A DNA stretch of 64,000 nt from Micrasema longulum (GCA_022494885.1 JAGVSM010003607.1:1-64000), one strand, 5' to 3'; shown: positions 11,356 through 22,814, counted from the stretch's first letter. The notes: generated by a model from the letters alone, not told the origin. Made by a program: numbers and translations.

Positions 11356-11471
11356 CATTTCTTCAACTCTTCCATCTGTTTACTTTTGGGAAGCAAAAGA
11401 GCTGAAATCTTTATCACGTGGGTGAGATTCTTTCGGCTGAATAAATTAACCTACTAGGCAACGCCTGTAGC

Positions 11472-12047
11472 TCAACCACAATAACTATCGACGTGCTAAT
11501 AAGCGACGTGAGAACAATTTCTCACCATGGTTGTTTGTCGTATTCGTGATCACAATGCAAAATTCGCGAATACCTAATATTAAATGTCAAAATATTTACG
11601 TTTCGCGACGTATGATCCTGCTGCGCAATCACATATTTGAATTTCACAGGTGTAAATATGGAAAATATTCCAAAACTGCCATTTTGATTTATTTATTATT
11701 TATCATGCTTTTTATTGCATTTAGCCGGCGGTTGGCAAGCCAAATGTTAAGAAAAGCAGTCGCCATAGTAATTGCAATTAAAATTTCACTTTTTTGTATT
11801 AGATACTCCTTTCTTTTTTGCCAATGCGATATATTGTATTATTTTTTAAAGTGAACGCCGATTTTTCGCCAGTAAACTGTATTTATTTACGAGGAAAACA
11901 AAAAACAAGCCGACACGAGCGTTGAATTAGAGATAAGACACGCGTTGACTTATGACTGCGATAGCTAAAGCATGTTCATTTTTGTTCGTTGTGATCGCTC
12001 AAATGCCTAGCATGTTTTTAAGCACGTCGATAGTTATTTGTGATTGA
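11472..12047. mobile_element. Rep-F element with terminal inverted repeats, inserted in Rep-A
   Basis: Ends are inverted copies: left TAGCTCAACCACAATAACTA, right its complement ending TTGAGCTACAG, with CGACGTGCTTA-like extension. Length is about 576 bases and there is no transposase, so it looks like a non-autonomous DNA element. The same sequence in reverse orientation lies at 17.1-18.4 kb. Confidence 0.75.
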
Positions 12048-12247
12048 GCTACAGAAAACATTTTTTCAATTTTTATACTTCTTCTTTTACCAGATAGTTA
12101 ATTCAGCAATGTTTTTAGTATGTCCAAATGTTTGCAGACAGGCTGGATTTCCTCCCTACATCTGCATAACTCCCATCTGCAAACATTTGGATATACTCAA
12201 AAGATTGTTGACTGCTCATTTTCGTTTACTTGACACACCATTTTAAA

Positions 12248-12780
12248 GGCTTGTAAGCATACAAAATAATATTTACAACGTAAAAGTAAACAAAACATCT
12301 TATAGGGCAGAAATTTTTCTTTTACATTCGGTGCTCACTTTTAAATTTGGTAAAAAACGGACACAACAGTTTGTCTTTGGTAAACAATCTCACCCAAGTG
12401 TTTTTATGTTCATTTAAAAAAAATCAATGACTGATGCACAATTTTATTAGAATTTCCCGCCATTGCGTCATGTCATATTTTCATATTTAGAACAGACGTC
12501 TGCGCGCGCAGACTCCGCGGCGTCCGCGCTCATGTTGGCGGGAAATTGCATGACTGTTTGACAGATCATTCGGAATTTGAATAAATGACTAATACCATAA
12601 CTATTTTATTATGATGAGAGTTTTAAACTCGATAAAAACCGTATGCGTCATTAGCTTTATGCAACAATGCAATAAGCTAGAGACCTGTGTTACGAAGAAA
12701 CGAATAGTTGTTTTTCGATGTATGTCGATAAGCCGACATAGGTTTTTTTGTGAAATATGAATATAGCTAATATATCATCA
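12248..12780. other. Interval with a GC-rich palindrome
   Basis: 12250-12430 is a dispersed repeat piece also found at 43.88-44.03 kb. 12498-12513 is the perfect 16-base palindrome GTCTGCGCGCGCAGAC within a GC-rich patch 12490-12550. No coding signal. Confidence 0.5.
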
Positions 12781-12782
12781 AA

Positions 12783-13060
12783 TGAATCTTCTTCTTCTTC
12801 TTGCGGTGCCTTGTCAGGTCCCCCCGACGTTGGCGATCACTACAGCGAAAGCATCTCGGTCCTGCGTTACTCTTATATTCAGCAGCCAGGACAACTGCTT
12901 ATTGGATGTACTCGCCATAGTGATTCCTGAGAAAAGATGACCAGTGTGGTTTCCGTTGCCTTCTCTGGTGGATTTTTCTGTCGGGGTTTCCTTCCCTTAG
13001 CTGTTTGGTTCTGGTTTGGAGGCGCCAGAAAGTCGCATTTCATCGTCTATGTAAATAAAT
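12783..13060 (-). pseudogene. RTE-like LINE 3' terminus
   Basis: Minus strand encodes KQLSWLLNIRVTQDRDAF and VVIANVGGT then a stop and a (GAA)n tail at 12783-12800. This is the last part of the RTE-like family, only the tail. Confidence 0.6.
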
Positions 13061-13077
13061 AATTATTATTATTATTA

Positions 13078-13122
13078 CAATGTTTTGAGTCTGTCCAAAT
13101 TTTTGTAGACATGCTGGATTAT
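13078..13122 (+). repeat. Rep-A end fragment abutting the satellite
   Basis: TTTTGAGTCTGTCCAAATTT followed by TTGTAGACATGCTGGATT, the Rep-A end motif, stops where the 204-bp array begins. Confidence 0.65.
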
Positions 13123-14943
13123 TAAGTGGGTATATTGTTGGTGACAACAATATATCTACAGTCGCCTGCATACCCACACAGCTCGGCAAGTCATTCTAGA
13201 TTGGTCTCTCCTAGCAAACAGTCGCTCTCTTACCACAATATAATAAGCATTCAGAATAAACCGCAGTCAACTACAATAAGTCTTATTATTGAACTTCACA
13301 TACCACCATAGGAGGTTACTGTGAGGAATGTAGGTATATTGTTGGTGACAACAATATATCTACAGTCGTCTGCATACCCACACAGCTCGGCAAGTCATTC
13401 TAGATTTGTCTCTCCTAGTAAACAGTCGCTCTCTTACCGCAATATAATAAGCATTCAGAATAAACCACAGTCAACTACAATAAGTCTTATTATTGAACTT
13501 CACATACCACCATAGGAGGATACTGTGAGGAATGTAGGTATATTGTTGGTGACAACAATATATCTACAGTCGTCTGCATACCCACACAGCTCGGCAAGTC
13601 ATTCTAGATTTGTCTCTCCTAGCAAACAGTCGCTCTCTTACCACAATATAATAAGCATTCAGAATAAACCACAGTCAACTACAATAAGTCTTATTATTGA
13701 ACTTCACAAACCACCATAGGAGGATACTGTGAGGAATGTAGGTATATTGTTGGTGACAACAATATATCTACAGTCGTCTGCATAACCACACAGCTCGGCA
13801 AGTCATTCTAGATTGGTCTCTCCTAGCAAACAGTCGCTCTCTTACCACAATATAATAAGCATTCAGAATAAACCGCAGTCAACTACAATAAGTCTTATTA
13901 TTGAACTTCACATACCACCATAGGAGGTTACTGTAGGAATGTAGGTATATTGTTGGTGACAACAATATATCTACAGTCGTCTGCATACCCACACAGCTCG
14001 GCAAGTCATTCTAGATTTGTCTCTCCTAGTAAACAGTCGCTCTCTTACCGCAATATAATAAGCATTCAGAATAAACCACAGTCAACTACAATAAGTCTTA
14101 TTATTGAACTTCACATACCACCATAGGAGGATACTGTAAGGAATGTAGGTATATTGTTGGTGACAACAATATATCTACAGTCGTCTGCATACCCACACAG
14201 CTCGGCAAGTCATTCTAGATTTGTCTCTCCTAGCAAACAGTCGCTCTCTTACCACAATATAATAAGCATTCAGAATAAACCACAGTCAACTACAATAAGT
14301 CTTATTATTGAACTTCACTTACCACCATAGGAGGATACTGTGAGGAATGTAGGTATATTGTTGGTGACAACAATATATCTACAGTCGTCTGCATACCCAC
14401 ACAGCTCGGCAAGTCATTCTAGATTTGTCTCTCCTAGCAAACAGTCGCTCTCTTACCACAATATAATAAGCATTCAGAATAAACCACAGTCAACTACAAT
14501 AAGTCTTATTATTGAACTTCACATACCACCATAGGAGGATACTGTGAGGAATGTAGGTATATTGTTGGTGACAACAATATATCTACAGTCGTCTGCATAC
14601 CCACACAGCTCGGCAAGTCATTCTAGATTGGTCTCTCCTAGCAAACAGTCGCTCTCTTACCACAATATAATAAGCATTCAGAATAAACCACAGTCAACTA
14701 CAATAAGTCTTATTATTGAACTTCACATACCACCACAGGAGGATACTGTAAGGAATGTAGGTATATTGTTGGTGACAACAATATATCTACAGTCGTCTGC
14801 ATACCCACACAGCTTGGCAAGTCATTCTAGATTGGTCTCTCCTAGCAAACAGTCGCTCTCTTACCACAATATAATAAGCATTCAGAATAAACCACAGTCA
14901 ACTACAATAAGTCTTATTATTGAACTTCACATACCACCATAGG
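13123..14943 (+). repeat. 204-bp satellite, about nine monomers
   Basis: Near-identical 204-base units start at about 13.13, 13.33, 13.54, 13.74, 13.94, 14.15, 14.35, 14.56 and 14.76 kb. Each holds a perfect palindrome TATATTGTTG-GTGA-CAACAATATA. Because 204 is a multiple of three, a 64-codon open frame repeats in each unit; the eighth monomer has lost its stop (CACAGG for CATAGG), giving a 132-codon run. There is no sign that it is translated. Units 1-3 and 4-6 share diagnostic variants (see findings). Confidence 0.95.
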
Positions 14944-15584
14944 GCATAAGGTATAACAGATGCCAAAATAAACTGTACGTAAAAACCTACCTACCTAAAT
15001 ATTAGCGACATTCAAATACATCTCTAAATCAAAAACATCCTTTGATTAGACTACTTGACACCGCGAGCACAGCATTCTCCGTTGAGTTAGTGAAGCATAA
15101 TTAGAAATCTCAGAATTCTTTTTTCAAAGTTTTTCGCAAATATCTCCGTAACAGGAGTTATTAAAGGATTAGTGGAGATTTCCAAGTTTGCTTCTAATAC
15201 CCTCATATATAGTATATATATATTCCGTTATGATTGTCATGGTAGTGTTTATAAAAATATTTTAATAAATTTAAAGTTTTCTGCGAAATCCATACATTTT
15301 TTCAAATACTGTTGCAAGAGGATGCTCTATGACATTGACTTGTCTCGCTGTGACACTTTGACCAGCACTAATCTAATGCCGCGCCATTCGTTAGCGTGGA
15401 GGTACAGCGGAGAGTTAGGAGGGAGAATGCATATAAAATGTAAGGCATGAAATTCGGATGTTTACGGTTATGGCTGGAAAAAAGCGACCAAATAGCAAAA
15501 AGTACACGCGTTAACTGGCCAAATATATCAATAATTATTAAACTGTTAAGCGATGATTTGTAACGTTTTCTGTACAGATACTGA
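14944..15584. other. Unassigned interval
   Basis: No recognisable gene. An ORF at 15172-15450 has no family features. Confidence 0.4.
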
Positions 15585-15791
15585 GATAACCATCAATCGG
15601 CCGAACACATCCTGTGGCACTGTGTGCTATTAGATGATGCCAGAGATGGGATGCTGAATGGTCTGACAGGGGTCATGCGACCAGCGTGGAATGTGGATCT
15701 TATGGCCAACAGTACGAATTTTGCACTCTTCCGCCAGTTAGTCCGGATTTGGGTATCGCGTTGGGAGCTCCTCAGATGCGCGGACGCCTAG
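15585..15791 (+). pseudogene. C-terminus of an R1-clade-like LINE
   Basis: Open frame with SAEHILWHCVLLDDARDG, LTGVM and FALFRQLVRIWVSRWELL, ending in TAG at 15789. The (S/T)AEHILxxC phrase followed by the VRxI helix is typical of the end of R1/Jockey-type ORF2 behind the RT. Upstream RT is missing. A 3' UTR probably follows. Confidence 0.65.
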
Positions 15792-16574
15792 GTGGGTAAA
15801 ATATGGTGGGACAGGCAACCGTTCCTGTGGGATGCTCATTCAGTTGGGTCTGTGCTTCCTTCCGAGCGGAACGCACACGTTCTTTTGTTTTGTCCTCCCC
15901 TTACGGGGGTGGTATTCGGATCCTCTGCCTCTGACCACCCAGGGAGTCCTTCTTTATCCAAAGTCGTTCTCTTATTGTAAGTATCCATGTTTTTACTTAT
16001 GTTTTGTGTAAGTTATGTTTGTTATGTTACTATAGTTTTAAGAAATTGTTTTGTATATTTGGATACGTTTATTTATGTAAATTGTTTGTTAACATATTTT
16101 TTTTTTTAAAAAAAGAGGCATTGAGGGGATCCTAAGGGGTGGGTACGACGTGTTGGCCTCTGTCCATACGTCCTCCTCCCCCCTCCTTAATCTGCATAGA
16201 GTTTGTATTCCTTAGGAATATTTATAATAACTTTCCTCTTTGCGCAGCTGACAGAGAGTCCCCCAGGACTCTATAACAGCTGCGGGTGGATGGTGAGCTT
16301 AAGGATCTCCCCTTAATGTAATGTTTTCTGTTTGCACTTGGTGAAAGCAAAGACAACTGTGGATTATTATTAAATAATTCGGCAGAAAAATATTTTAATT
16401 ATTTTTATAAATTCTTAACATTATAGGACAGGGTTATAAAAATAATTATTCAGTGTGATGATTAATAACAAGTTATTATAAAAATATGTTACCTAGGGGA
16501 TCCTAGATACCTATCTTAATTAGCCCGGAAGGGTTAAAATAGCAAAATCGTATTTCCTTACATTTTATCAAACT
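15792..16574. other. Probable 3' UTR of the R1-like LINE and following DNA
   Basis: GC-richer and T/C-rich tracts to about 16330 (for example around 16150-16190), consistent with a LINE 3' UTR, then AT-rich DNA. No further ORF is supported. Confidence 0.4.
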
Positions 16575-16656
16575 ACAGCCATAACCTAGTCAGGATCGAA
16601 TCTGGAACCTCACGCATAGTATCCAAATGCATCAACCACTGCGCCACGAGGCAGAC
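16575..16656 (-). repeat. tRNA-derived SINE head
   Basis: The minus strand has an A box TGGCGCAGTGG and, about 40 bases on, a B box AGATTCGATCC. The flanks do not form an acceptor stem, so it is a SINE head, not a tRNA gene. Confidence 0.6.
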
Positions 16657-17099
16657 AAATGAATATGACGGTAACGTGAACTTGTGTTATGCGCGTGCGC
16701 AATATTGACGGAGCGTGATTGTCCGCTACTTTCGCGCCAAAAGAACTGTCATTTGCCCAAGCCCGCCATTTCATCTGTCACAGTGGCAGCCCGCCACGGG
16801 TGACTTGTTACGATGCCCATATTAAGTTCATATTGCATGATCGCGTAAGTGCAGACGTTTCCAATGATTTCTGTTGTGAAAGATATTGATCTGAAAGCTG
16901 TATCGCATCTTATTTATTTATCTGCGAATTAGTTTCTGTGTCCTCGAAATTTCATTTATAAATAAAAAACTGAAAAAGAACTCTGTTTCTTAGAGGATAA
17001 CACACAGGGGTCCACATTTTGATGTGAAAAATGCAGAAAATGTCGCATTAAGCTATTTTATAGATTAATAAAACACAGAAGTCCAGTTTTGTAGAAAAA
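16657..17099. other. Unassigned interval
   Basis: A GC-richer patch at 16670-16830 without a recognised frame, then AT-rich DNA. Confidence 0.4.
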
Positions 17100-17585
17100 G
17101 TCCCAGTAGCTCAACAACAAATAACTATTGACGTGCTTAAAAACACGCATTTGAGCGATCACAATGAACAACAATGAACATGCTTAAGCTATCGTAGTCA
17201 TAAGTCAACGCGTGTGTAATCTCTAAGTCAACGCTCGTGTTGGTTTATTTTTTATTTTCCTCGTAAATAAATACAGTTTTCTGGCGAAAAATCGGCGTTC
17301 ACTTTAAAAAATAATACAATATATTGCATTTGCAAAAAAGTAAGGAGTATTTAATACAAAAAAGTGAAAATTAAATTACAATTGCTATGGCGACTGCTTT
17401 TTTGACATTTGGCTTGCCAACCGCCGGCTAAATGCAATAAATAGCATAATAAATAATGAATAAATAAATAGAAATAGCACAGTAGGAATATTTTCCATAT
17501 TTACTCCGTTGACATTCAGATATTTGATTGTGCAACGGGATTATACGTCGCGAGACGTATATATATTGACATTCAATATTAGATT

Positions 17586-18079
17586 AACAAATTACAACAG
17601 GGATGGAGAATACCTTAAATAAGGGAATATGGAAGTCTAGGCATTTACAGGGCTTATAACCTGTCATTGGCTGGTTTAAGTGGCCACTTTACACACTGTG
17701 TAACATTCACCATTTTGCCTATGTTTGAACATCCATATTTCTTCAATTCTTCCATTTGTTGATTTTAGTGAAGTTAAAGAGCTGAAACCTTTATTGTTGT
17801 AAAGATAATCAGCTGACTGAATTATTTCACATACTAGACAACGCCTGAAAACAATTTTAACAAACATAGGCAAAATTGTGAATTTACAGTGTATTAAGTG
17901 GTCACTTAAACCAGCCAATGACAGGTCATAAGCCCTGTAAATACCTAGACTTCCATATTCCCTTATTTAAGGTATTCTCCATCCCTGTTCTGCTTTGTTA
18001 ATCTTAATGACTCCCGAGGGGGTGAAATCCAGTATTTTGTCTACGAACATTTGGACAAACTCAAATATTGTAATTTAAT
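17586..18079. repeat. Rep-A foldback copy
   Basis: Two inverted arms of about 145 bases (17586-17735 and 17856-18000, joined by a spacer and followed by TTTGTCTACGAACATTTGG) hold the Rep-A phrases AAGTCTAGGCATTTACAGGG and GGTTTAAGTGGCCACTT. AATATTAG on the left (17572) recurs at the right (about 18080), a likely target duplication in Rep-F. Confidence 0.8.
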
Positions 18080-18094
18080 ATTAGGTTTAATACC

Positions 18095-18297
18095 AGGCGC
18101 CGTGGCGCAGTTGGTTAGACGGCTAACTGTGAAACTGGCGTAGCGGGTTCGATTTCCGCCAGTTGTAATAATAAAATGCAAGAATGTATTTTTTCTCAAT
18201 TGGTCTAGGTGTTGTGGTTTATTTTTCATTACTTCTTTCCATATCCCCTCTATCTCTAAATATAGGCTTAGCGGGTTATTCCTTTAAAAAAAAAAAA
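18095..18297 (+). repeat. tRNA-derived SINE with poly(A)
   Basis: Head with A box TGGCGCAGTTGG and B box GGTTCGATTTC, a body of about 130 bases, and an A-run at 18285-18297 where Rep-F resumes. It is not a functional tRNA because the ends do not pair. Confidence 0.7.
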
Positions 18298-18429
18298 GGT
18301 GTTCACGAACGTACCATTGTGATCGCGAATACGATAAACAACCATGGTAAGATATTGTTATAACGTCGCTTATTAGCATTGATTGAGCTTAAAAATGCGA
18401 ACAGTGTTTTTACAGTTATTTACTAGGAA

Positions 18430-18815
18430 AAAGACAATAGATCCTTATTTCATTTAAATTATTTATTGACAATTCTTGATGGAATTCCATTGTAATGATG
18501 TAATAACTTATATTTCCATATAAGTTATTAATTTATAAAATACTTGGTACACTTCCACTTATTTATTTTGACCAATTAGCGCTTTCACCCTCTAATGGGC
18601 ATCTTCAGACTGGTGAATATTATACAGTGTAAGGGTAATTTATATAAAACTAAATATTATCTTAAGTGTGGTTACACTGTATAATATTCACCAGTCTGAA
18701 GTATTTTTTAAATTAATAACTTATATGGAAATATAAGTTATTACATCATTACAATAGATCCCGTTTACAGCACACCAAAATAAAACAGGGACGAGTTTGA
18801 GTATCGTCTATTGTC
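18430..18815. repeat. Palindromic (foldback) element
   Basis: Long inverted arms: TTGTAATGATGTAATAACTT at 18493 against its complement near 18765, and CTTCAGACTGGTGAATATTA at 18606 against its complement near 18675. Outer GACAATAGA/TCTATTGTC may be the limits. No coding capacity. Confidence 0.75.
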
Positions 18816-19004
18816 TTGTTAACCTTAATAATAAGTTAAGGAATGGTATCTTTGTTTAGTTTTTTTTATATTTTACTTTTTGTGCTGTTAAATGTTCACT
18901 TAATTGCCATACTTACTAGTTTTTTGCTCAATATATTATTATTGCGTTTCTTAAAATTATTTTTATTATTAACTTTTTAAAATCATTTTCATATTGTTGA
19001 AATA

Positions 19005-19415
19005 CCATTTGTCGATGCGTTTTGAAGTTGCAAGACTTTTTGTGATGTTAGCTATCATATTATTTTTATCATATTATGTAAATGTTATCAACTATCAAGT
19101 GTCTAAATTTAGTAAATGGGGTCTAGAATTTCAACCGTCCATGCGCTCAGTAGCTGCGAGACTTGTTGTTATCTAAATTCTAATTTTATAAATTTGCATT
19201 TTATTTCGTTTTTAAAATATCACTTAAACTCTAGATTTCATTGTCAAATAAATTGAAAATAAAAATGTAAATAGGGGCTAGATTTCTTATTGTCTATGCG
19301 CTCTGTAGCTGCAAGACGTGCTGTAATCTAGCTCCTGTATATCATAATTGGAGACGAGGAACTAGAATCCCAACCGTCCATGCGCTCTGTAGCAGCAAGA
19401 CGTGTTGGGATATTA
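19005..19415 (+). repeat. Four diverged copies of a ~50-base motif
   Basis: A phrase around CCATGCGCTCTGTAGCTGC, usually preceded by a CTAGAATTTC-like and followed by an AAGACGTGTTG-like part, occurs near 19010, 19117, 19272 and 19355 at irregular spacing of about 80-155 bases. Confidence 0.7.
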
Positions 19416-19495
19416 TTTATTGTACAGCGCCCTTGAGGTGATTTTCACAAAAATGGCGGTATATAAATTATCCAAACATTATTATTATTATTAAC
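19416..19495 (+). repeat. 3' terminus of L2/CR1-like LINE
   Basis: TACAGCGCCCTTGAGGTGAT through ATGGCGGTATATAAAT to an (ATT)n tail; the same 3' end is seen on the minus strand at 22886-22950 and 26750-26830 beside L2/CR1-type protein. Confidence 0.75.
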
Positions 19496-19933
19496 CTCCC
19501 ATTGATGTAAAGTTAAAATGTAGCTGTTTTCGCCGGTCAGAATCATCTCCCGAAATAACACAGTATGATAAACTAGCTAATCTACGAACAGCAAACTGTA
19601 CCATATAATTTAAAGTTTCAGAAATCTTCATAAGCGGCTTGAAATTAAAGCGACATTAGGGGAAAATCTCTTTGGCATAATTTCCCACTGATGAAATCCA
19701 ACTAGAATCCAAATGTATAATTCGCGATCATTCGTAATGACAAGTTGACGGTAGGTGGTAGCGGATCCCGTCACAGATGACGGGTAGGCAGATGATGATT
19801 AGAACGGCATACTGCGGACTGCAATGATTATACAGGTAAATGTACTGGCGCAGGTGTAATCAATGTACATAGAACCATACGTCATCAGATCAGGCGGGCT
19901 ACTCGTAGCTTCTTCTGACACGCGCCGTGAGTT
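19496..19933. other. Unassigned interval
   Basis: No recognisable gene or repeat; somewhat GC-richer toward 19900. Confidence 0.4.
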
Positions 19934-20172
19934 AAGCTAGGGTTTCCTAGGACAGCGGTGCCCGTATCTTAACGGCCGTAGTGAACGGTGATGCGGTAGG
20001 CAGCCGTCGTAGCGGTGACTAGAGAGTGGTTTTATTTTTTAACGGTGTTATCAACACTATTTTTATAGGAAACCACTTTCTAGTCACCGTTACGATGGCT
20101 GTCAACCGCATCACTGTTCACTACGGCCGTTAAAATACGGGCACCGCTGTCCTAGGAAACCCTAGCTTTAGG
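19934..20172. mobile_element. Rep-G MITE, complete copy
   Basis: About 105-base terminal inverted repeats beginning AAGCTAGGGTTTCCTAGG and ending in the complement, around a short centre; about 240 bases in all and no transposase. The ends leave TA at the border, consistent with a Tc1/mariner-type element. Other copies: 52.56 kb (one and a half arms) and 53.87-54.81 kb (split by a LINE). Confidence 0.85.
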
Positions 20173-20254
20173 AGTTATGCGATGCTCCCGGCTCTATTTT
20201 TTTGGACTTAGTTTTGTCATTTTTATTTGTGTATTTTTATTTTTTTTATATTTT

Positions 20255-20720
20255 TATTATTATTAATAAAACATATAATTCAAAAATTACATATTATACT
20301 CCCAGGAGTTATTAGAAACTCATTTGGGACCGTACATAAGAAAAATAATTTTTTTGACAATACATAATATCATGCAAATTAACACATCCGAAATAAAAAG
20401 AAAACATTATTGTATAAGAAACATAAAACACCATCTTATATAAACTACATTAATAATTATCACTTTCAAAAAGATTTAAGAAATATTTTAATTGCGACAC
20501 TTCTGGATTTTTTATTCAGTTTTTTTTCTCTTAGCTCATCAGGCAGTTTATTATATTCGGAATGGCCAATGTTTTCCAAGGACCTACTGCCAAACTTTGT
20601 TGAGCGAAACTTAGACACATGAAGATTCCCTTAATAACGCGTATTGTAATTATGAATATTAGGACCAAATGTGTGTTTTAAATTTGAGTGAGCAGAAAAG
20701 TTGATGATATTTTAAATAGT
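20255..20720 (-). pseudogene. 3' end of a LINE
   Basis: Minus strand encodes HNYNTRY, LHVSKFRSTKFGSRSLENIG and YNKLPDELREKKLN, the C-terminal phrase before the stop, and a 3' UTR (20255-20490) that also occurs in plus orientation at 50664-50910. Stops interrupt the frame. Confidence 0.75.
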
Positions 20721-20805
20721 ATTGGTTATGTCATGCAGTGGCATTACCTTGAAAGGAAGTATCTTTGTGTATTCATCTACAATTTTATATTTTTAATGGT
20801 TATCG

Positions 20806-20888
20806 ACAATTTTTTGTAGACAAGGACAGGATACAACTCCCTGGGGAGCTGTTAATATTAACTAATTACAACAGAGATGTTCAGGCGT
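20806..20888 (+). repeat. Rep-A fragment
   Basis: TTGTAGACAAGGACAGGATA, CTCCCTGGGGAGCTGTTAAT and TTACAACAGAGATG in Rep-A order, then a TTTATTTA LINE-tail-like run. Confidence 0.75.
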
Positions 20889-20932
20889 TTATTTATTTAA
20901 CACTTTATACACATATACAATTTATACAGGGT

Positions 20933-21245
20933 GTTCTTTAAACCCTGTCACATCCGAAACCACGATGATCAGTATGAGCAAGTAGACATATTGGCACATT
21001 AAAATATTTTTTTTAAACGAACAAAATTTACAAAAATTAAATATCAAATAAAACTGTTTGCTTACTTCTGCAAGGGAGAAACGAGGAAGGGGGAGGGGGG
21101 GAGTCTGATACACTGTCAACCGCGCGGCCACGCTCCTCTCGCTTCTCCCCTGCAGAAGTCAGCAACCATTTGTTTTTTTTAAATATTTTTTTTTTTAATT
21201 TTCTTCATTCTTAATATTTTTTTAATATGCTAATATGTCTTGTCC
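20933..21245. mobile_element. Rep-H palindromic MITE, right end lost
   Basis: Left end CAGGGTGTTCTTTAAACCC and the following 250 bases match 43159-43515, including the GC-rich inverted centre (CTTCTGCAAGGGAGAAACGA against CTTCTCCCCTGCAGAAG). The right arm stops near 21245 without the terminal repeat. Confidence 0.8.
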
Positions 21246-21274
21246 TGTTATGGTAATTGAATATAATAACTAGC

Positions 21275-21950
21275 GGACCCGACAGACGTTTTCCTGCCCA
21301 AACGTTGGCTTGCCTGCTATCATCTTGGAAAAATACTTTTCATCTAGGTACTTGTTTGTGATTAAATTCCAAAACTAAAAATTGCTGATATTCAAAAAAT
21401 ATTGAATTTAAGTAGGTACTTATTTATGGTTGAATTCCAAAACATAAAATAAATATTTTTTCAAATATGGCATTCTTTTTGTAAACGTCAAACTCCGGTC
21501 GTCTCACCAACAAAGTGGTGTACTTATATAGGAATACGATTTTTTTTAATGTATTTAATTTAATATCATTTTAGTGTTACCAAACATCTAATAAAAAGAA
21601 ATAAATGGGTAGAAATTATGAGGAATTTAAGGAAAGAATCTGATTGAGATCCACAAAAAACAAATGCTGTTTGTAAACATTCAAAAACAAAATTTTTTAA
21701 TACACGAAAAACAACATCTTTCCATTTTTTGCAAATGCATTCTCCTCGAACGCAACCCTGGTAGATCGATGAATAAAACATTTATGCTCCTAATTTTTTT
21801 TTTACATTTTCGATTGAAGATTTAATATCTACGAACACGCACAGCGCAAAGATCTATATTTCTCTGAAAACCGCACGTAAATCGGTTAAGCCGTTTAGGA
21901 GTACGGTGACATCACACGTACAGAGGAATTATATATATAAAGATAAAAAA
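21275..21950 (+). repeat. Dispersed repeat ending in ATATATATAAAGAT
   Basis: Begins ACTAGCGGACCCGACAGACG and ends AAGCCGTTTAGGAGTACGGT through GAATTATATATATAAAGAT. A short copy of this end lies at 35.70-35.77 kb. The ends are common in arthropod repeats; the class is unclear to me. Confidence 0.6.
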
Positions 21951-22149
21951 ATAACAAAAAATAATATGGCAAGGGATCTACTGGGAAAACATTTGAGAGT
22001 CTTAGGTTCAGGTCGTTTTGGACGACCACTCCAAGACCACGCTTGACTGTTCGTACATGACATTTCACTTAGAAACTTCCACTTCTACGAGATAATCGTA
22101 TTGTATTGTATATTTATCTGGTTAAATAGTAATAAACTAGTTAGTATCG

Positions 22150-22265
22150 CCTCCTTCAGCTGATACCCAAGGACAATACGAAGGGACGGCGAGGAGTTGG
22201 CAGGAGACAGTTGTCCTGGCTGTGAAATATAAGGGAATGGGCAAAAGAGGGAAAAGTTGTAGAAC
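22150..22265 (+). pseudogene. RTE-like LINE tail fragment
   Basis: Reads RRGVGRRQLSWL, stop, NIREWAKE, the GRR-SWLKNIR-W phrase of RTE-like C-termini. Only about 35 codons remain. Confidence 0.55.
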
Positions 22266-22269
22266 TGTA

Positions 22270-22660
22270 TTGTTTAATTATTTTTTTTTTATCTCCAGTT
22301 TTAGTGCTGCAGAGCAGCGTTTATTTTATGATTTAAAAAAATACATATAAGAATTTGTTACCCACTAAGTCTTAAGTCTTTTCAGTGGGACACATTTTTT
22401 TTTATGACAGGTTTATATTACATTTATTTTATTTATATTTTACAAATTTATTTTAAAACAGGCACTATAAAGTATCTAGAAGATATTTCTTCAGTTCATT
22501 TTTTTCATTTGAAGATCTTTCACGTTAATGATGGTTTGTGGGAGATCATTGAACAATCTTGGAACACCGCAATTTAATGTTCGCTCTCCGAAGTAATTTG
22601 TAATTCGGGGAACAAACAGGGAGCCCTTAGTTTTTAATCTAAATATGTTCTTTACACAAA
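22270..22660 (-). pseudogene. 3' end of a LINE
   Basis: Minus strand encodes FVPRITNYFGERTLNCGVPR and LFNDLPQTIINVKDL, a typical LINE C-terminus, then a stop and 3' UTR. RT is absent. Confidence 0.65.
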
Positions 22661-22814
22661 ACTGCTGTGTTTTAGTATTTATGTAACATAATACTTTTCA
22701 ATTTGATTTTTATGATTTTCACAATATATAGAAGTGTTTCATTCTTTTAAATATAATATGTATCTTTGTAAGGTAAAAGGCACTGCGTGCCGTGTAAATA
22801 AATAAATTAATTAA

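Larger units (their letters stand above)
10378..12246 (+). repeat. Rep-A copy interrupted by a LINE and by Rep-F
   Basis: Rep-A segments at 10378-10482 (TTACAACAGAGAGGGAAAAC to TTTAAACATT), 11355-11471 (CTTCAACTCTTCCATCTG to GGCAACGCCTG) and 12048-12246 (AAAACATTTTTTCAATTT onward, with a small foldback around the TTTGCAGACAGG motif) follow the order of intact copies such as 25966-26545. The two gaps are filled by the LINE (10485-11355) and by Rep-F (11472-12047). Confidence 0.8.
17100..18400 (-). mobile_element. Rep-F copy carrying Rep-A and a SINE inside
   Basis: 17105-17585 matches 11.55-12.04 kb in reverse, and 18298-18400 matches 11.48-11.55 kb in reverse (AACAACCATGGT, GTCGCTTATTAGCA, TTGAGCTTA). 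The middle, 17586-18297, is foreign. Rep-F without the insert would be about 590 bases, as in the other copy. Confidence 0.8.

Noticed and set aside
11531..11854. 107-codon ORF
   Set aside because: Lies within Rep-F, whose other copy does not keep it open; no family features.
13126..14942. Repeated 64-codon ORFs and a 132-codon ORF
   Set aside because: The period of 204 is a multiple of three, so any frame repeats. The 132-codon frame comes from one stop lost in monomer 8. Nothing suggests a protein.
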